Origin: Lachnospiraceae bacterium
GTDB taxonomy: Bacteria; Bacillota; Clostridia; Lachnospirales; Lachnospiraceae
Direction: 5' to 3'
Length of the DNA stretch: 38,981 bases
NCBI GenBank assembly: GCA_021203145.1
Contig: JAJQBS010000047.1
Coordinates: 1-38,981, forward strand
In this document: positions 31,573 to 38,981 of the stretch, piece after piece
Position numbering within the stretch: position 1 is the stretch's first letter
Layout: each line of letters opens with the position of its first letter
Program-made: the position numbers and the translations under genes
Notes under the pieces: generated by a model
What the model was told of the DNA's origin: nothing
What the model saw: only the letters and a program-made list of their open reading frames with translations
Database searches by the model: none

Positions 31573-31708
31573 GTTCTCCTCCTCCATAAAAAATGATCGT
31601 AAACGATGTTCGTCGTATTACCTTGTGGCGGCCAACTTCCCATCGCGTTTTCAGTTCTTCTTCGCGTCTTTCGCGCTTTCGCGTTTTCATGGCCGCACAG
31701 CTTTTTTC

Positions 31709-31737
31709 AGTTTATCACAGAACAGAGAAAATGAAAA
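31709..31737 (-). promoter_or_regulatory. Candidate promoter of the SCIFF-secDF-recJ run
   Basis: Minus strand -35 TTTTCA (31732-31737), 17-nt spacer, -10 TAAACT (31709-31714), each four of six to consensus. The leader before scfA would be about 130 nt. Confidence 0.4.
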
Positions 31738-31790
31738 GCATTTTTCGTAAAACTTTTTTCTTTTCCTGAATTACCGACATTTCCCGGCAT

Positions 31791-32492
31791 TTATCCTTCT
31801 GACTCATTTGTCTGCGGCCGCCCGCCCATTTCGCGATACTGGCTCGGCGTCTGTCCGGTCCGCTTTTTGAAAAGTCTGGAAAAATACTGTACATCCGGAA
31901 TCCCGGCTTTTTTCGCGACAGTCTTAATCGGATTCTGGGTTGTTAAAAGAAGAGCTGCCGCATAGGATATCCTCTGTGCGGTCACGTATTCCGTCAGTGT
32001 CATGCCCACCTCGCTGCTGAAAAGATTCGACAGATACGAGCCGTTCACATTCAGCATTTTCGCAAAATAGCCGAGAGTCAGCGGCTGGCTTAAGTCCTCC
32101 TCTATAGTCTGCAGGACTGTCTGGACCAGCATGGAATACCTGCGGGTCTCTTTCAGGGAATTCATCCTGCAGAAACTCGTGGCGATCTCTTCTGCCAGGT
32201 GATGGCAGTCCGAAACACTGTCGGCCCCGGCAATCTTCTGTGTATATTCTGCCCGGGCACTTTCCAGCCAGAAATCCGGGACGCCAATGCCGCGCAGGCT
32301 CTGGAGTATCATAGCGCCCAGCCAGATCAGGTCATATTTCCACTCTGTGAGCTCATCCTGAAGTCTTCCCGGAATTCCCAGTTCCTTCCATTCCCGCACC
32401 GCCCGCAGCGTCTGAAATTCGTTTCCGATGCAGACGCTGTAGCAGATGCGGTCCACCAGCTCATAGCGCCTGCGTACCCTGTCCTCTTTCAT
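31791..32492 (-). CDS. AraC family transcriptional regulator
   Basis: A 233-residue regulator. The C-terminal 100 residues form the two-helix-turn-helix AraC domain: QTIEEDLSQPLTLGYFAKML, NGSYLSNLFSSEVGMTLTEYV, RISYAAALLLTTQNPIKTVAK and VQYFSRLFKKRTGQTPSQYR. The N-terminal half is helical and not a known sugar-binding cupin. It starts 17 bp after the flavoprotein stop and so is probably cotranscribed with it, suggesting it controls that gene (inference). Confidence 0.9.
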   Translation of the reverse strand: MKEDRVRRRYELVDRICYSVCIGNEFQTLRAVREWKELGIPGRLQDELTEWKYDLIWLGAMILQSLRGIGVPDFWLESARAEYTQKIAGADSVSDCHHLAEEIATSFCRMNSLKETRRYSMLVQTVLQTIEEDLSQPLTLGYFAKMLNVNGSYLSNLFSSEVGMTLTEYVTAQRISYAAALLLTTQNPIKTVAKKAGIPDVQYFSRLFKKRTGQTPSQYREMGGRPQTNESEG

Positions 32493-32509
32493 AGCTTGCT
32501 TCTATATGC

Positions 32510-34585
32510 TTATTCCTGCCCTGCGGCATGCTTCCCGGCGATCATTCCGAAGGTATAGCAGCGTCCGATGGAAAGTCCGGTCTGGTGGAACGGGTAGTCG
32601 TTGCCGCCGTAGAACGGGCCGCCCAGATTGCCGACACAGTAAAGTCCTTCGATGACCTCGCCGTCCGCATTCAATGCCTGACCGTTCTCATTAATCATAA
32701 CGCCGGAGCAGACCGCAGACACGCGGATGTGCTTGCGCACGCCCCAGAACGGAGCCGTTTTGATCGGATGCATATATTTCGACGGCTTTCCGAAGTCCAC
32801 GTCGCTGCCCGACTCACAGAGCTCGTTGTAGCGGTCTACCGTCTCCTGCAGCGTCTCATAAGGGATTTCCAGCTTTTCTGCCAGCTCCTCCAGCGTATCG
32901 CAGCAGTAGCTGTCGATCAGATAGTCGAACACACCCTCCGGGTTTTCCACGGCGCCCGGGATATATTTCTGCATCGCGGCAGCCGGGACCATGGAGCTGA
33001 CAAACTCATCAGATGGCCAGTTCTCATAATCGCTGTCGTAAATCGTGCAGTACCAGCCCTTCGAGCCATTCGGATGGTTGGAATCCACGTTGTTGCCATT
33101 GAAGGTACCCTGGAATTTCAGGATGTTGCCCATATAAACAAATCCGGTGTACTCATTCGTAAAACGCTCTCCATTCATATTGACATAGAGGAACGGCTCC
33201 TCGTACATCAGGCCGGAGTCAAAGTCGTGCATCATCTTCGTGTGGCCGAGCGGCTCCATCTTCGCCCCGGCGCTGATCGCAAGGATATGGCCATCTCCGG
33301 TCTTGTGGTACTGCTTCTTGTCGTAATCCGCCACGTCCGGGCACCACCGCTCTACCATCGCATCATTGTTCTGATAATCGCCGGTCGCCAGGATCACACC
33401 CTTTGAAGCGTTGTACTGTATGTACTTCCCGCTGGAATCCTTCGCGATCACGCCGGTCACCTTCTCGCCGTCCATCACGAGCTGTACCGCCGGAGTGCTG
33501 TAGAACACTTCCAGATTCGGATTGGCCTCCGCCACATTGTCCAGGACAATCTGGAGAGCCGTGCCGATATTCTGCGGCTTCGGGCCGATCCACGGCGCCA
33601 TGAAATAGCAGTGGTCGTCGCCATAGGAATAGCTGTCTAAGCGGTCACTCCATACGCCGGTCAGATCCTGGCTCGTGCTCATATACGCATACAGGCCGTC
33701 GCCGTTGTTGAGCAGCTCCGCGCAGTTGTCATTATCATCCACCTTGCTCCCATCGCCATACTCGGTCTCCGAGGTGAGGCCGGCCCGGTTCAGATACCAC
33801 ATCAGGGCTTCCTCGGAATTCTCCGCATATGCCTGCAGCAGCCTTGTATCCGCGCGCCAGTCGTCCAGGCCGTTCGTGTGGTGAATCCATTTCTGAATGC
33901 CTGTCTCAGTCGATCTGGACTTGATAATCGCCGAACCGCAATTTCCCTGGGATACCACAGCCGACTCCTTCTGGAGCAGAGCCACAGATGCTCCTGCCTC
34001 AGCCGCAAAGCCCGCCGCCACAACACCGGCCGCGCCCGCGCCTACGACCACCACTTCATAATCCACGGTCTCATCCGGCGTCACTGCTCCAAGCTCACAG
34101 TCAGAGGCCTCGACCTCCTCCGCTGTCAGGGAATCCGGCACTTCATAATCAGAGGACGCCGTGCCGGACGAAATCTCAACGGTCTCTCCCTTTGCCTGAG
34201 CTATACATGCTTTTGCCGCGTCTGCAGCCGCATTGGAAGTCAGCGTCGCACCGCTGACTCCGTCGATCTCATAGCCCTGCGCGTCCAGTATCTGCTGCGC
34301 CAGCTCCTCGCCATACAGGCCTCCGATGGTCGCGGTCTCTTCTGATACGTCCACTACCACATCCGTAATGCTTTCCGCGTCAAACGTCATCGTCACGGTC
34401 ACAGTACCAATGCCGGTCGCGGTCGCGCTGTAGGTGCCCGGCGTGTAAGTGCCTGACTCCTCCGCCAGCGCAGGGATCCCGGTTCCCAGAATGCCCGCTG
34501 CTGCAGCGCCGAGCGCCCCTGCAGCCGTCCCTTTCAGAAAATCACGGCGTGACAGACCCGCGGTCTGCTTATTTTCTCTTCCCAT
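32510..34585 (-). CDS. Tat-exported FMN/FAD flavoprotein reductase (fumarate-reductase-like)
   Basis: A 691-residue exported flavoprotein. A Tat signal, LSRRDFLKGTAAGALG, occupies residues 11-26, with cleavage likely after IPALA near 41. Residues about 45-135 are an FMN-binding domain whose DGVSGATLTS (109-118) matches the site of covalent FMN attachment by ApbE. A FAD-binding domain begins with VVVVGAGAAGVVAAGFAAEAGA near 175 and ends GGNDYPFHQTGLSIGRCYTFG. Related flavoproteins use an extracellular electron feed to reduce small organic acceptors such as fumarate or urocanate; the substrate here is not evident. The ATG at 34585 follows AAGGAGG. Its own promoter is at 34633-34661. Confidence 0.9.
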   Translation of the reverse strand: MGRENKQTAGLSRRDFLKGTAAGALGAAAAGILGTGIPALAEESGTYTPGTYSATATGIGTVTVTMTFDAESITDVVVDVSEETATIGGLYGEELAQQILDAQGYEIDGVSGATLTSNAAADAAKACIAQAKGETVEISSGTASSDYEVPDSLTAEEVEASDCELGAVTPDETVDYEVVVVGAGAAGVVAAGFAAEAGASVALLQKESAVVSQGNCGSAIIKSRSTETGIQKWIHHTNGLDDWRADTRLLQAYAENSEEALMWYLNRAGLTSETEYGDGSKVDDNDNCAELLNNGDGLYAYMSTSQDLTGVWSDRLDSYSYGDDHCYFMAPWIGPKPQNIGTALQIVLDNVAEANPNLEVFYSTPAVQLVMDGEKVTGVIAKDSSGKYIQYNASKGVILATGDYQNNDAMVERWCPDVADYDKKQYHKTGDGHILAISAGAKMEPLGHTKMMHDFDSGLMYEEPFLYVNMNGERFTNEYTGFVYMGNILKFQGTFNGNNVDSNHPNGSKGWYCTIYDSDYENWPSDEFVSSMVPAAAMQKYIPGAVENPEGVFDYLIDSYCCDTLEELAEKLEIPYETLQETVDRYNELCESGSDVDFGKPSKYMHPIKTAPFWGVRKHIRVSAVCSGVMINENGQALNADGEVIEGLYCVGNLGGPFYGGNDYPFHQTGLSIGRCYTFGMIAGKHAAGQE

Positions 34586-34632
34586 AGGATTTTTATCCTC
34601 CTTCTGTTTTGTGATTTTGTGTATTCGTTGCG

Positions 34633-34661
34633 AGTATAGCACAATTTTGCCTGCACGTCAA
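34633..34661 (-). promoter_or_regulatory. Flavoprotein promoter
   Basis: Minus strand -35 TTGACG (34656-34661), 17-nt spacer, -10 TATACT (34633-34638). The leader is about 40 nt before the ATG at 34585. Confidence 0.75.
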
Positions 34662-34723
34662 GTAATTGCACATGATTTCCCTGTGAATTTTTACATATTA
34701 TTAAGTTATTTCCTAAAATTAAG

Positions 34724-34752
34724 TTGACATTTCCGCTATCCTCACAGATAAT
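34724..34752 (+). promoter_or_regulatory. Strong promoter with no gene downstream
   Basis: Perfect -35 TTGACA (34724-34729), 17-nt spacer, -10 GATAAT (34747-34752). It points away from the flavoprotein gene into a 240-bp region with hairpins and no protein gene on that strand. Confidence 0.7.
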
Positions 34753-34758
34753 AATATT

Positions 34759-34935
34759 TGCAGGCAATGAAAACTATGTAAAAGAAGGAGGTTAAAAGAG
34801 AAAATCCCATCGCGAAGCGATTTTAGATGGATTTTCCCTCGTAACTGTGAAGGAACTGAACAGTTACGAATAAAACGACTAAAGTCGTTTACTATAATTA
34901 ACCAGACAGGGGAGCCGTTCGCTCCCCTGTTCTTT
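34759..34935 (+). ncRNA. Candidate small RNA carrying structured element copy C
   Basis: Downstream of the promoter at 34724-34752 are, in order, a purine run AAGAAGGAGG, a long hairpin GAAAATCC/GGATTTTC (34800-34836) and GTAACTGT/ACAGTTAC (34841-34867). The last of these holds AAGGAA in its loop. Then come AAACGAC-TAAA-GTCGTTT (34873-34890) and ACAGGGGAGC/GCTCCCCTGT (34906-34930), followed by TCTTTCC, a terminator-like end. The only open frame near the ribosome-like site is a four-codon one. The predicted RNA is about 175 nt. The AAGGAA and AGGGGAG parts relate it to copies A and B. Confidence 0.5.
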
Positions 34936-34994
34936 CCTGATACGTGGTAAGGTGCTCCATTCATAGCTGTCTTCTTTCTCGTTTTCTTACTCGT

Positions 34995-36395
34995 TTATGA
35001 AAGAATTTCCAGCGCTTTTTCAAGCAGCACATCCTCCGTACATTCCCGCGGCGTCCAGGGTACATATATATCCACCGGAAGCCCGGTTTCGTTATACCGC
35101 GTACCGTCCATCACATACCCCCGCTTTCCCATCGGATAGGAAAGCACAAAGGTCTGGTCCAGTACCATCGTGACCGAATTCGTATAATCAATCGTCCCCA
35201 TCGTCGGCCGGCCAAGTACGGTCACCTTTGAAAAATCGGCGGCCATTTTTACAAAAACCTCCCCCGCGTCGCGGCACCAGGTATCGGTTATCAAAATCAC
35301 CTTTTTAATATTCTCATATGGCTGTAAAAGCGGCTCTGCCTGACATCCGCCGGCCTCCTTACTGCCTGCTCCGGGCCAAAAATCTGCTTCTTCTGATTCC
35401 AGACGCAGCCCGCTTCCGGCTTTTTCCGTGTATTCCCGGGTCAGCCCGCTTCCGGCTTTTTCTGTGTATTCCCGGGTCAGCCCGCTTCCCGCTTTTTCTA
35501 TGTATTCCCGGATCAGATCGCCGCACATCCTGGCGGCACCTTCATCAGCCTCTTTTTCATACATGTTTTTTAAAACCTGAAACTCACGAACGCGGCGGTC
35601 GCAGTTCTCCTTCGTATAGTTCATGTAAACCGGTTCTTCAGGCAGTTCCGTCCGGGGAAGCGGATGTTCCATCACCAGAGGGAGCAAAGGTTCAAAGCCC
35701 GACTCTGTCCCGCCTTCATTTTTACGCAGGTCAATCACCAGGGAGCTACAGATTCGAAGCTCTGCCTCATGTGCGTTTAATAGAGTCTCCAAAGCCGCCG
35801 TATCCTGGGAAAACTCTTCCACACTAAGACAGCAGACGTCAGAAGACGGTTTCCAAAAGCGGACTCGATGCTCCGGCTGCTGAAGTTCAAAATGTGCAAA
35901 GGGAAGATCCTCCCTCGTCCCGTCCGGATGCTCGACCACAAAGTGATCTGCCATCTTCAGAAATCCGCCCCACTGCTCCCGCTCCGCGGTATTTCCAATC
36001 AGAATATTTTTACGGAATTTTGCGCGGTGCATTCCCGCCGGAAGATGATTTACCGATATCAGCCTGTCTCCGGCTTTCAGACGCTCATCCTGCGCACATT
36101 CCGTGACATACAGGTCATCCGCAAACCTTCTCACCCGAAATCCCACGCTATAATTCCTGTAATCCTCATGATCCACCATCGAAAATTTCAGATTCGGATC
36201 TCCCAGCGATGCCAGATATTGGCTGACAATCCGCAGAAAAAGAAGCTCATCCAGCTTTCCCTGCTTAAACGCAGTGCCGGTGGTATTCACATAATACCTT
36301 GAGTCGTGGCGTTCCATCTTTTCCGGAAACCCGGCATAATCATTTTTGATCGTCCGGATAATGAGCCTCAACAAATCATCGTATCTGTGTTTCAA
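34995..36395 (-). CDS. S41-peptidase-like protein, probably inactive
   Basis: A 466-residue protein with the S41/tail-specific protease layout: an N-terminal helical region, a PDZ-like part (RRFADDLYVTECAQDERLKAGDRLISVN), then the catalytic core with SSLVIDLRKNEGG and VILITDTWCRDAGEVF. In active S41 enzymes the last motif contains the nucleophile (SASAAE form). Here the matching position is Asp in CRDAGE, so hydrolysis is doubtful. There is no signal peptide. Three 12-residue repeats (AGSGLTREYTEK) lie mid-protein. The start is TTG at 36395 with GGAGGG seven bases upstream. It is 27 bp after the AAA-ATPase gene. Confidence 0.78.
   Translation of the reverse strand: MKHRYDDLLRLIIRTIKNDYAGFPEKMERHDSRYYVNTTGTAFKQGKLDELLFLRIVSQYLASLGDPNLKFSMVDHEDYRNYSVGFRVRRFADDLYVTECAQDERLKAGDRLISVNHLPAGMHRAKFRKNILIGNTAEREQWGGFLKMADHFVVEHPDGTREDLPFAHFELQQPEHRVRFWKPSSDVCCLSVEEFSQDTAALETLLNAHEAELRICSSLVIDLRKNEGGTESGFEPLLPLVMEHPLPRTELPEEPVYMNYTKENCDRRVREFQVLKNMYEKEADEGAARMCGDLIREYIEKAGSGLTREYTEKAGSGLTREYTEKAGSGLRLESEEADFWPGAGSKEAGGCQAEPLLQPYENIKKVILITDTWCRDAGEVFVKMAADFSKVTVLGRPTMGTIDYTNSVTMVLDQTFVLSYPMGKRGYVMDGTRYNETGLPVDIYVPWTPRECTEDVLLEKALEILS
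35406..35513 (-). repeat. Three in-frame 36-bp tandem repeats in the S41-like gene
   Basis: Units 35406-35441, 35442-35477 and 35478-35513 are nearly identical; the first two differ by one base. They encode tandem copies of EYTEKAGSGLTR. They occupy a surface-loop-like insertion before the catalytic core. Confidence 0.93.
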
Positions 36396-36422
36396 ATGAA
36401 ATCCCTCCAGCTCTTTATATCT

Positions 36423-38015
36423 TTAAGCCTCTTCAATAATACACGAATGTTGTTTTCGCTTCGCCCCCCTTGCTTCTTTGTCATAATTAATGCCAACCAG
36501 AAGAACCTTTCCTGCAAAGCCTTTTAACTTTCCGCCATAGCGATTATCATGAATTTGCTGAATTGCTGTATCAGCAGATTTATTATATTTTAATTCGATA
36601 ATCATAGCCGGCTTATTCGTATCCTTGCGCGGCAAAAACGCAATATCTGCAAAGCCTTTCCCAGATGGCAATTCCCGAAAAATTTCATAATAGTTTCTGG
36701 CTGTATAGTATGCCAGCAAAATTGCGCAGCTTAAGGAATTTTCATCATTATATTCCAGACTTGAAGCGCAGGTTTCATGAGCCAGTTCCAAAGCTTCTGC
36801 TACCATTTCTGCATCGCCGTTAATCGTTGCATTTAAAAGCTTCTCAGAGCGGGACAGCGCTTCATTCACCTCATCCCATCCGCTGCCCTTTACAGCTGTT
36901 TTAAATGCATCGGTAACTTCAAGATTAGGAATATATACCGTTCCATCTTCCTCATTATACGCCAGATAGCCCAGATGAATCAGTAAAGTCAACACATCGT
37001 CCCTGCTTTCAATGGATGTCATATCATTCTGAAATGTACTTGTATCAACCTCCATTCTTTGACCGCCCAGCATGAATACAACAGCGTCCTTCAAACCATC
37101 AAACCCACTTGTAATATAGCCTTTCAATGATGTAAAGCTTTCCGATGATTTCCAATAATTTCTGAATTTTTTAAAAAGGACTGCGTTTATAACGGAATGA
37201 GGGCTGTATACAGATTTTAGATCTGAGAACGAATATCCGTCATACCATTGTTTCATCTTTTCAAAATCAACATCATATGTGGCACATAAGCTTTGAACTT
37301 CCTGTTCTGTAAACCCAATATACTCCGATAACACCAATGGCTCGATCATGGTATATTCTCGAAAATCTGTCAGAGCTGATTCAGTGCCATATTTTTTAAT
37401 GGGAAGAATACCAGTCATATATGCACCAATAATCATCTCATCTGTCGCAGTCCCTCCTTTGAAAAGTCCCCTGAGCAGTTCGACATATTCTTCCTGTGTT
37501 TTTTCATCTTCTTTCGCTTCACGAAACAAAGCATCCCACTCATCAATAATCACGAAAAATTTATTCCCTGTATTTCGGCTGATGCTAAGGAGCGCATCTG
37601 GAAGATATCTTTCATTTTCATAAACAAAATCAGGAAATGTCTCTCTTAATTCGGCAATAACTGTAGTCTGCATATCCGAAAGAACATCTGTCTTTCTGGT
37701 TTTTGAACGTGAAATAAACCAGGTAATATCCAGATAAATTACATTATACTTATTCAAATGCTCCTTATATGAACCTTTTTTCGATATTTTTAAGTTTTCA
37801 AACAATGATTTAGAATCACAGGAGCAATCATAATACGCACACAGCATTTTGGCAGCAAACGATTTACCGAATCTCCTTGGCCGACTGAAACTCGTCAGCT
37901 TCAACGGTGTATCAAGAGTGCTGTTTACATAATCAATCAACCCCGTTTTATCCACATACAGGCCCTTCAATATTGTCCTAAAGCCTTCATTTCCCGGATT
38001 TAAATACGTTCCCAT
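36423..38015 (-). CDS. AAA-ATPase-like protein with C-terminal PD-(D/E)XK domain
   Basis: A 530-residue protein of the AAA-ATPase_like/DUF1703 type. The N-terminal half has the opening FRTILKGLYVDKTGLI, the P-loop variant SRPRRFGKS (44-52) and Walker B FFVIIDEWDAL (D158/E159). The C-terminal part GFADIAFLPRKD..PAMIIELKYNKSADTAIQQI carries the D...ExK pattern of a PD-(D/E)XK nuclease. Such genes are abundant in gut Clostridia and Bacteroidetes with no firm function; defence or mobile-element roles are suggested. Its base composition is visibly more AT-rich than the flanking genes, hinting at transfer. GGGGGAA lies just before the ATG. Confidence 0.88.
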   Translation of the reverse strand: MGTYLNPGNEGFRTILKGLYVDKTGLIDYVNSTLDTPLKLTSFSRPRRFGKSFAAKMLCAYYDCSCDSKSLFENLKISKKGSYKEHLNKYNVIYLDITWFISRSKTRKTDVLSDMQTTVIAELRETFPDFVYENERYLPDALLSISRNTGNKFFVIIDEWDALFREAKEDEKTQEEYVELLRGLFKGGTATDEMIIGAYMTGILPIKKYGTESALTDFREYTMIEPLVLSEYIGFTEQEVQSLCATYDVDFEKMKQWYDGYSFSDLKSVYSPHSVINAVLFKKFRNYWKSSESFTSLKGYITSGFDGLKDAVVFMLGGQRMEVDTSTFQNDMTSIESRDDVLTLLIHLGYLAYNEEDGTVYIPNLEVTDAFKTAVKGSGWDEVNEALSRSEKLLNATINGDAEMVAEALELAHETCASSLEYNDENSLSCAILLAYYTARNYYEIFRELPSGKGFADIAFLPRKDTNKPAMIIELKYNKSADTAIQQIHDNRYGGKLKGFAGKVLLVGINYDKEARGAKRKQHSCIIEEA

Positions 38016-38076
38016 CTCTTCCCCCGGCTTTCTTATTCTGCTTCAAGCTGGCCACCTCCATTCACCTTTCATCATC

Positions 38077-38105
38077 ATTATAAGCATGTCTCCTGTTTTT
38101 CTCAA
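38077..38105 (-). promoter_or_regulatory. Promoter of the AAA-ATPase/S41-like operon
   Basis: Minus strand -35 TTGAGA (38100-38105), 17-nt spacer, perfect -10 TATAAT (38077-38082), about 60 bp before the ATG. The remaining gap up to 38345 is AT-rich and holds no other gene that I can see. Confidence 0.78.
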
Positions 38106-38345
38106 CCACATTTTTTTAATTTCAGTATAGTTTTCTGATTTTCTGATTGCCGGCATCCTCCACTATTATCAAATAGTATGATGCGAGAGACATTACCCGG
38201 GATTGCGGGTTCGAAATTTATACAAAAATTATTCAAAAAACACCAAAAATTATGGGCTGAAAGATTGTTATAAAACTGGTATTCTTAAGAAGTGTTTTTG
38301 ATGCCATATCAATATTTATATCTGCGCGAAGGGAGAAGCATTGGC

Positions 38346-38936
38346 ATGAAAATCGGCATGACGGAGATTCTTTTTATTTTAATTATTGCCCTGTTTGTGG
38401 TTGGCCCTGACAAGCTTCCTTCCTATGCGAAAATGCTTGGCGAAGCCCTGCGCTCGTTCCGCAATGCTTCCTCAGAGGCTACCAAAGAAATTCGCAAGAA
38501 TGTCGTAGAGCCTCTTAATGAAGCACAGAAGCCCCTGCGCGAGGCGGTAGAACCGGTCGCAGAGCTGACAAAAGAGGTGAAAGACAATGCCAGAGAGATA
38601 CAGAAATCTTTGAATGATCTTGGGAAACCGCTGAAGGTTACTCCTGCTGAAAAAGAAGCCGCCAAAGCGGCGGATGATTCTGAAATAGAAAACGCCAAAG
38701 CAGCAGATGTTTCCGAAAAAGAAATCAGCAAAGCGGCGGATGATTCCTCAATAAATGATTCCGGCTCAGACCCGGAGCAATCAGTGGTCAATCATTCCGG
38801 CACAGGCGCTGACGATTCCACAGCAAATCATTCCGGCGCAGGCGCTGACGATTCCGCAGCAAATAATCCCGGCGCAAGTGCCGATGATTCCACCATAAAT
38901 AATTCCGGCGCAAGTCCGGATGATTCTACACGATAA
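38346..38936 (+). CDS. tatA: TatA/TatB-like twin-arginine translocase subunit
   Basis: A 196-residue protein. Residues 5-19 (MTEILFILIIALFVV) form the single short membrane segment, followed by the hinge GPDKLPSYAKMLGEAL and an amphipathic helix, the Tat pore-subunit pattern. A charged helical stretch to about residue 100 suggests TatB-like length. The tail is low complexity with four 12-residue repeats. The ATG at 38346 is chosen over 38292 because the family starts at the membrane segment and GGGAG lies ten bases upstream. tatC is not in the window. The Tat-signal flavoprotein nearby is a possible client. Confidence 0.88.
   Translation: MKIGMTEILFILIIALFVVGPDKLPSYAKMLGEALRSFRNASSEATKEIRKNVVEPLNEAQKPLREAVEPVAELTKEVKDNAREIQKSLNDLGKPLKVTPAEKEAAKAADDSEIENAKAADVSEKEISKAADDSSINDSGSDPEQSVVNHSGTGADDSTANHSGAGADDSAANNPGASADDSTINNSGASPDDSTR
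38784..38927 (+). repeat. Four in-frame 36-bp tandem repeats in the TatA-like tail
   Basis: Units at 38784, 38820, 38856 and 38892 encode VVNHSGTGADDS, TANHSGAGADDS, AANNPGASADDS and TINNSGASPDDS. They are hydrophilic and probably unstructured. Confidence 0.9.
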
Positions 38937-38981
38937 CTCCGCATATTTTAGGACTAATTTCGTAGCCTGACCATCGGATTT

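Overview
The window looks like a chromosomal segment of a gut-type anaerobic Firmicute, most likely Lachnospiraceae (Clostridia). The grounds are a SCIFF peptide and radical SAM maturase next to a fused secDF and recJ, a lone rpsU with a strong sigma-A promoter, BspA-type leucine-rich repeats, corrinoid methyltransferases of the acetogen/O-demethylase type, strong AGGAGG ribosome sites, and a moderately high GC content with AT-rich spacers. No species can be named from sequence alone.

Layout. (1) 1-6.9 kb: two tRNA-Ser genes with a near-consensus promoter, then a minus-strand housekeeping run read from 6.8 kb downward: Nudix hydrolase, tsaE, tsaB, rimI, a small zinc-ribbon protein, rnz, tsaD, ispD. 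Three t6A-synthesis proteins and RNase Z make this a tRNA-maturation neighbourhood. (2) 6.85-7.4 kb: rpsU with promoter and terminator, then a structured repeat. (3) 7.4-11 kb: a minus-strand operon of two EutS/PduU-type microcompartment shell proteins, a EutP-like GTPase and a large signal-less leucine-rich-repeat protein, with no enzyme core. (4) 11.3-15.5 kb: a small membrane protein, a small coiled-coil protein, leuS and a YunG-like protein. (5) 15.6-22.2 kb: a divergent corrinoid-dependent methyl-transfer unit. One arm (minus) is a TetR regulator, a RACE-type corrinoid activator and a DUF1638 protein. The other arm (plus) is a UroD-fold methyltransferase, a 56-residue protein, a corrinoid protein and a pterin-binding methyltransferase. 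(6) 22.2-24.5 kb: a GH3 glycosidase with a perfect promoter but a one-base frameshift in an A-run at its start. (7) 24.7-31.6 kb: a ferritin-like protein, then recJ, secDF, the SCIFF maturase and the 47-residue SCIFF precursor. (8) 31.8-38.9 kb: AraC regulator, Tat-exported FMN/FAD flavoprotein, a probable small RNA, an S41-like protein lacking the usual serine, an AAA-ATPase/nuclease-like protein and a TatA-like protein.

How parts work together. Genes at 15.6-22.2 kb encode all four parts expected of an anaerobic demethylase (substrate methyltransferase, corrinoid protein, methyl-H4folate methyltransferase, reductive activator). The GH3 enzyme next door and the exported flavoprotein could feed or extend use of plant phenolics, but that is inference. 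The Tat signal on the flavoprotein matches the TatA-like gene in the same window.

The least expected signals are non-coding or repeat-based: a 31-32 nt repeat in which each unit re-encodes the C-terminus and stop codon of the Nudix gene; a family of structured intergenic elements (7.24, 24.6 and 34.8 kb) sharing an AAGGAA stem-loop followed by an AGGGGAG hairpin, one copy of which has its own near-consensus promoter; and in-frame 30-39 bp tandem repeats in linkers or tails of at least four unrelated proteins.
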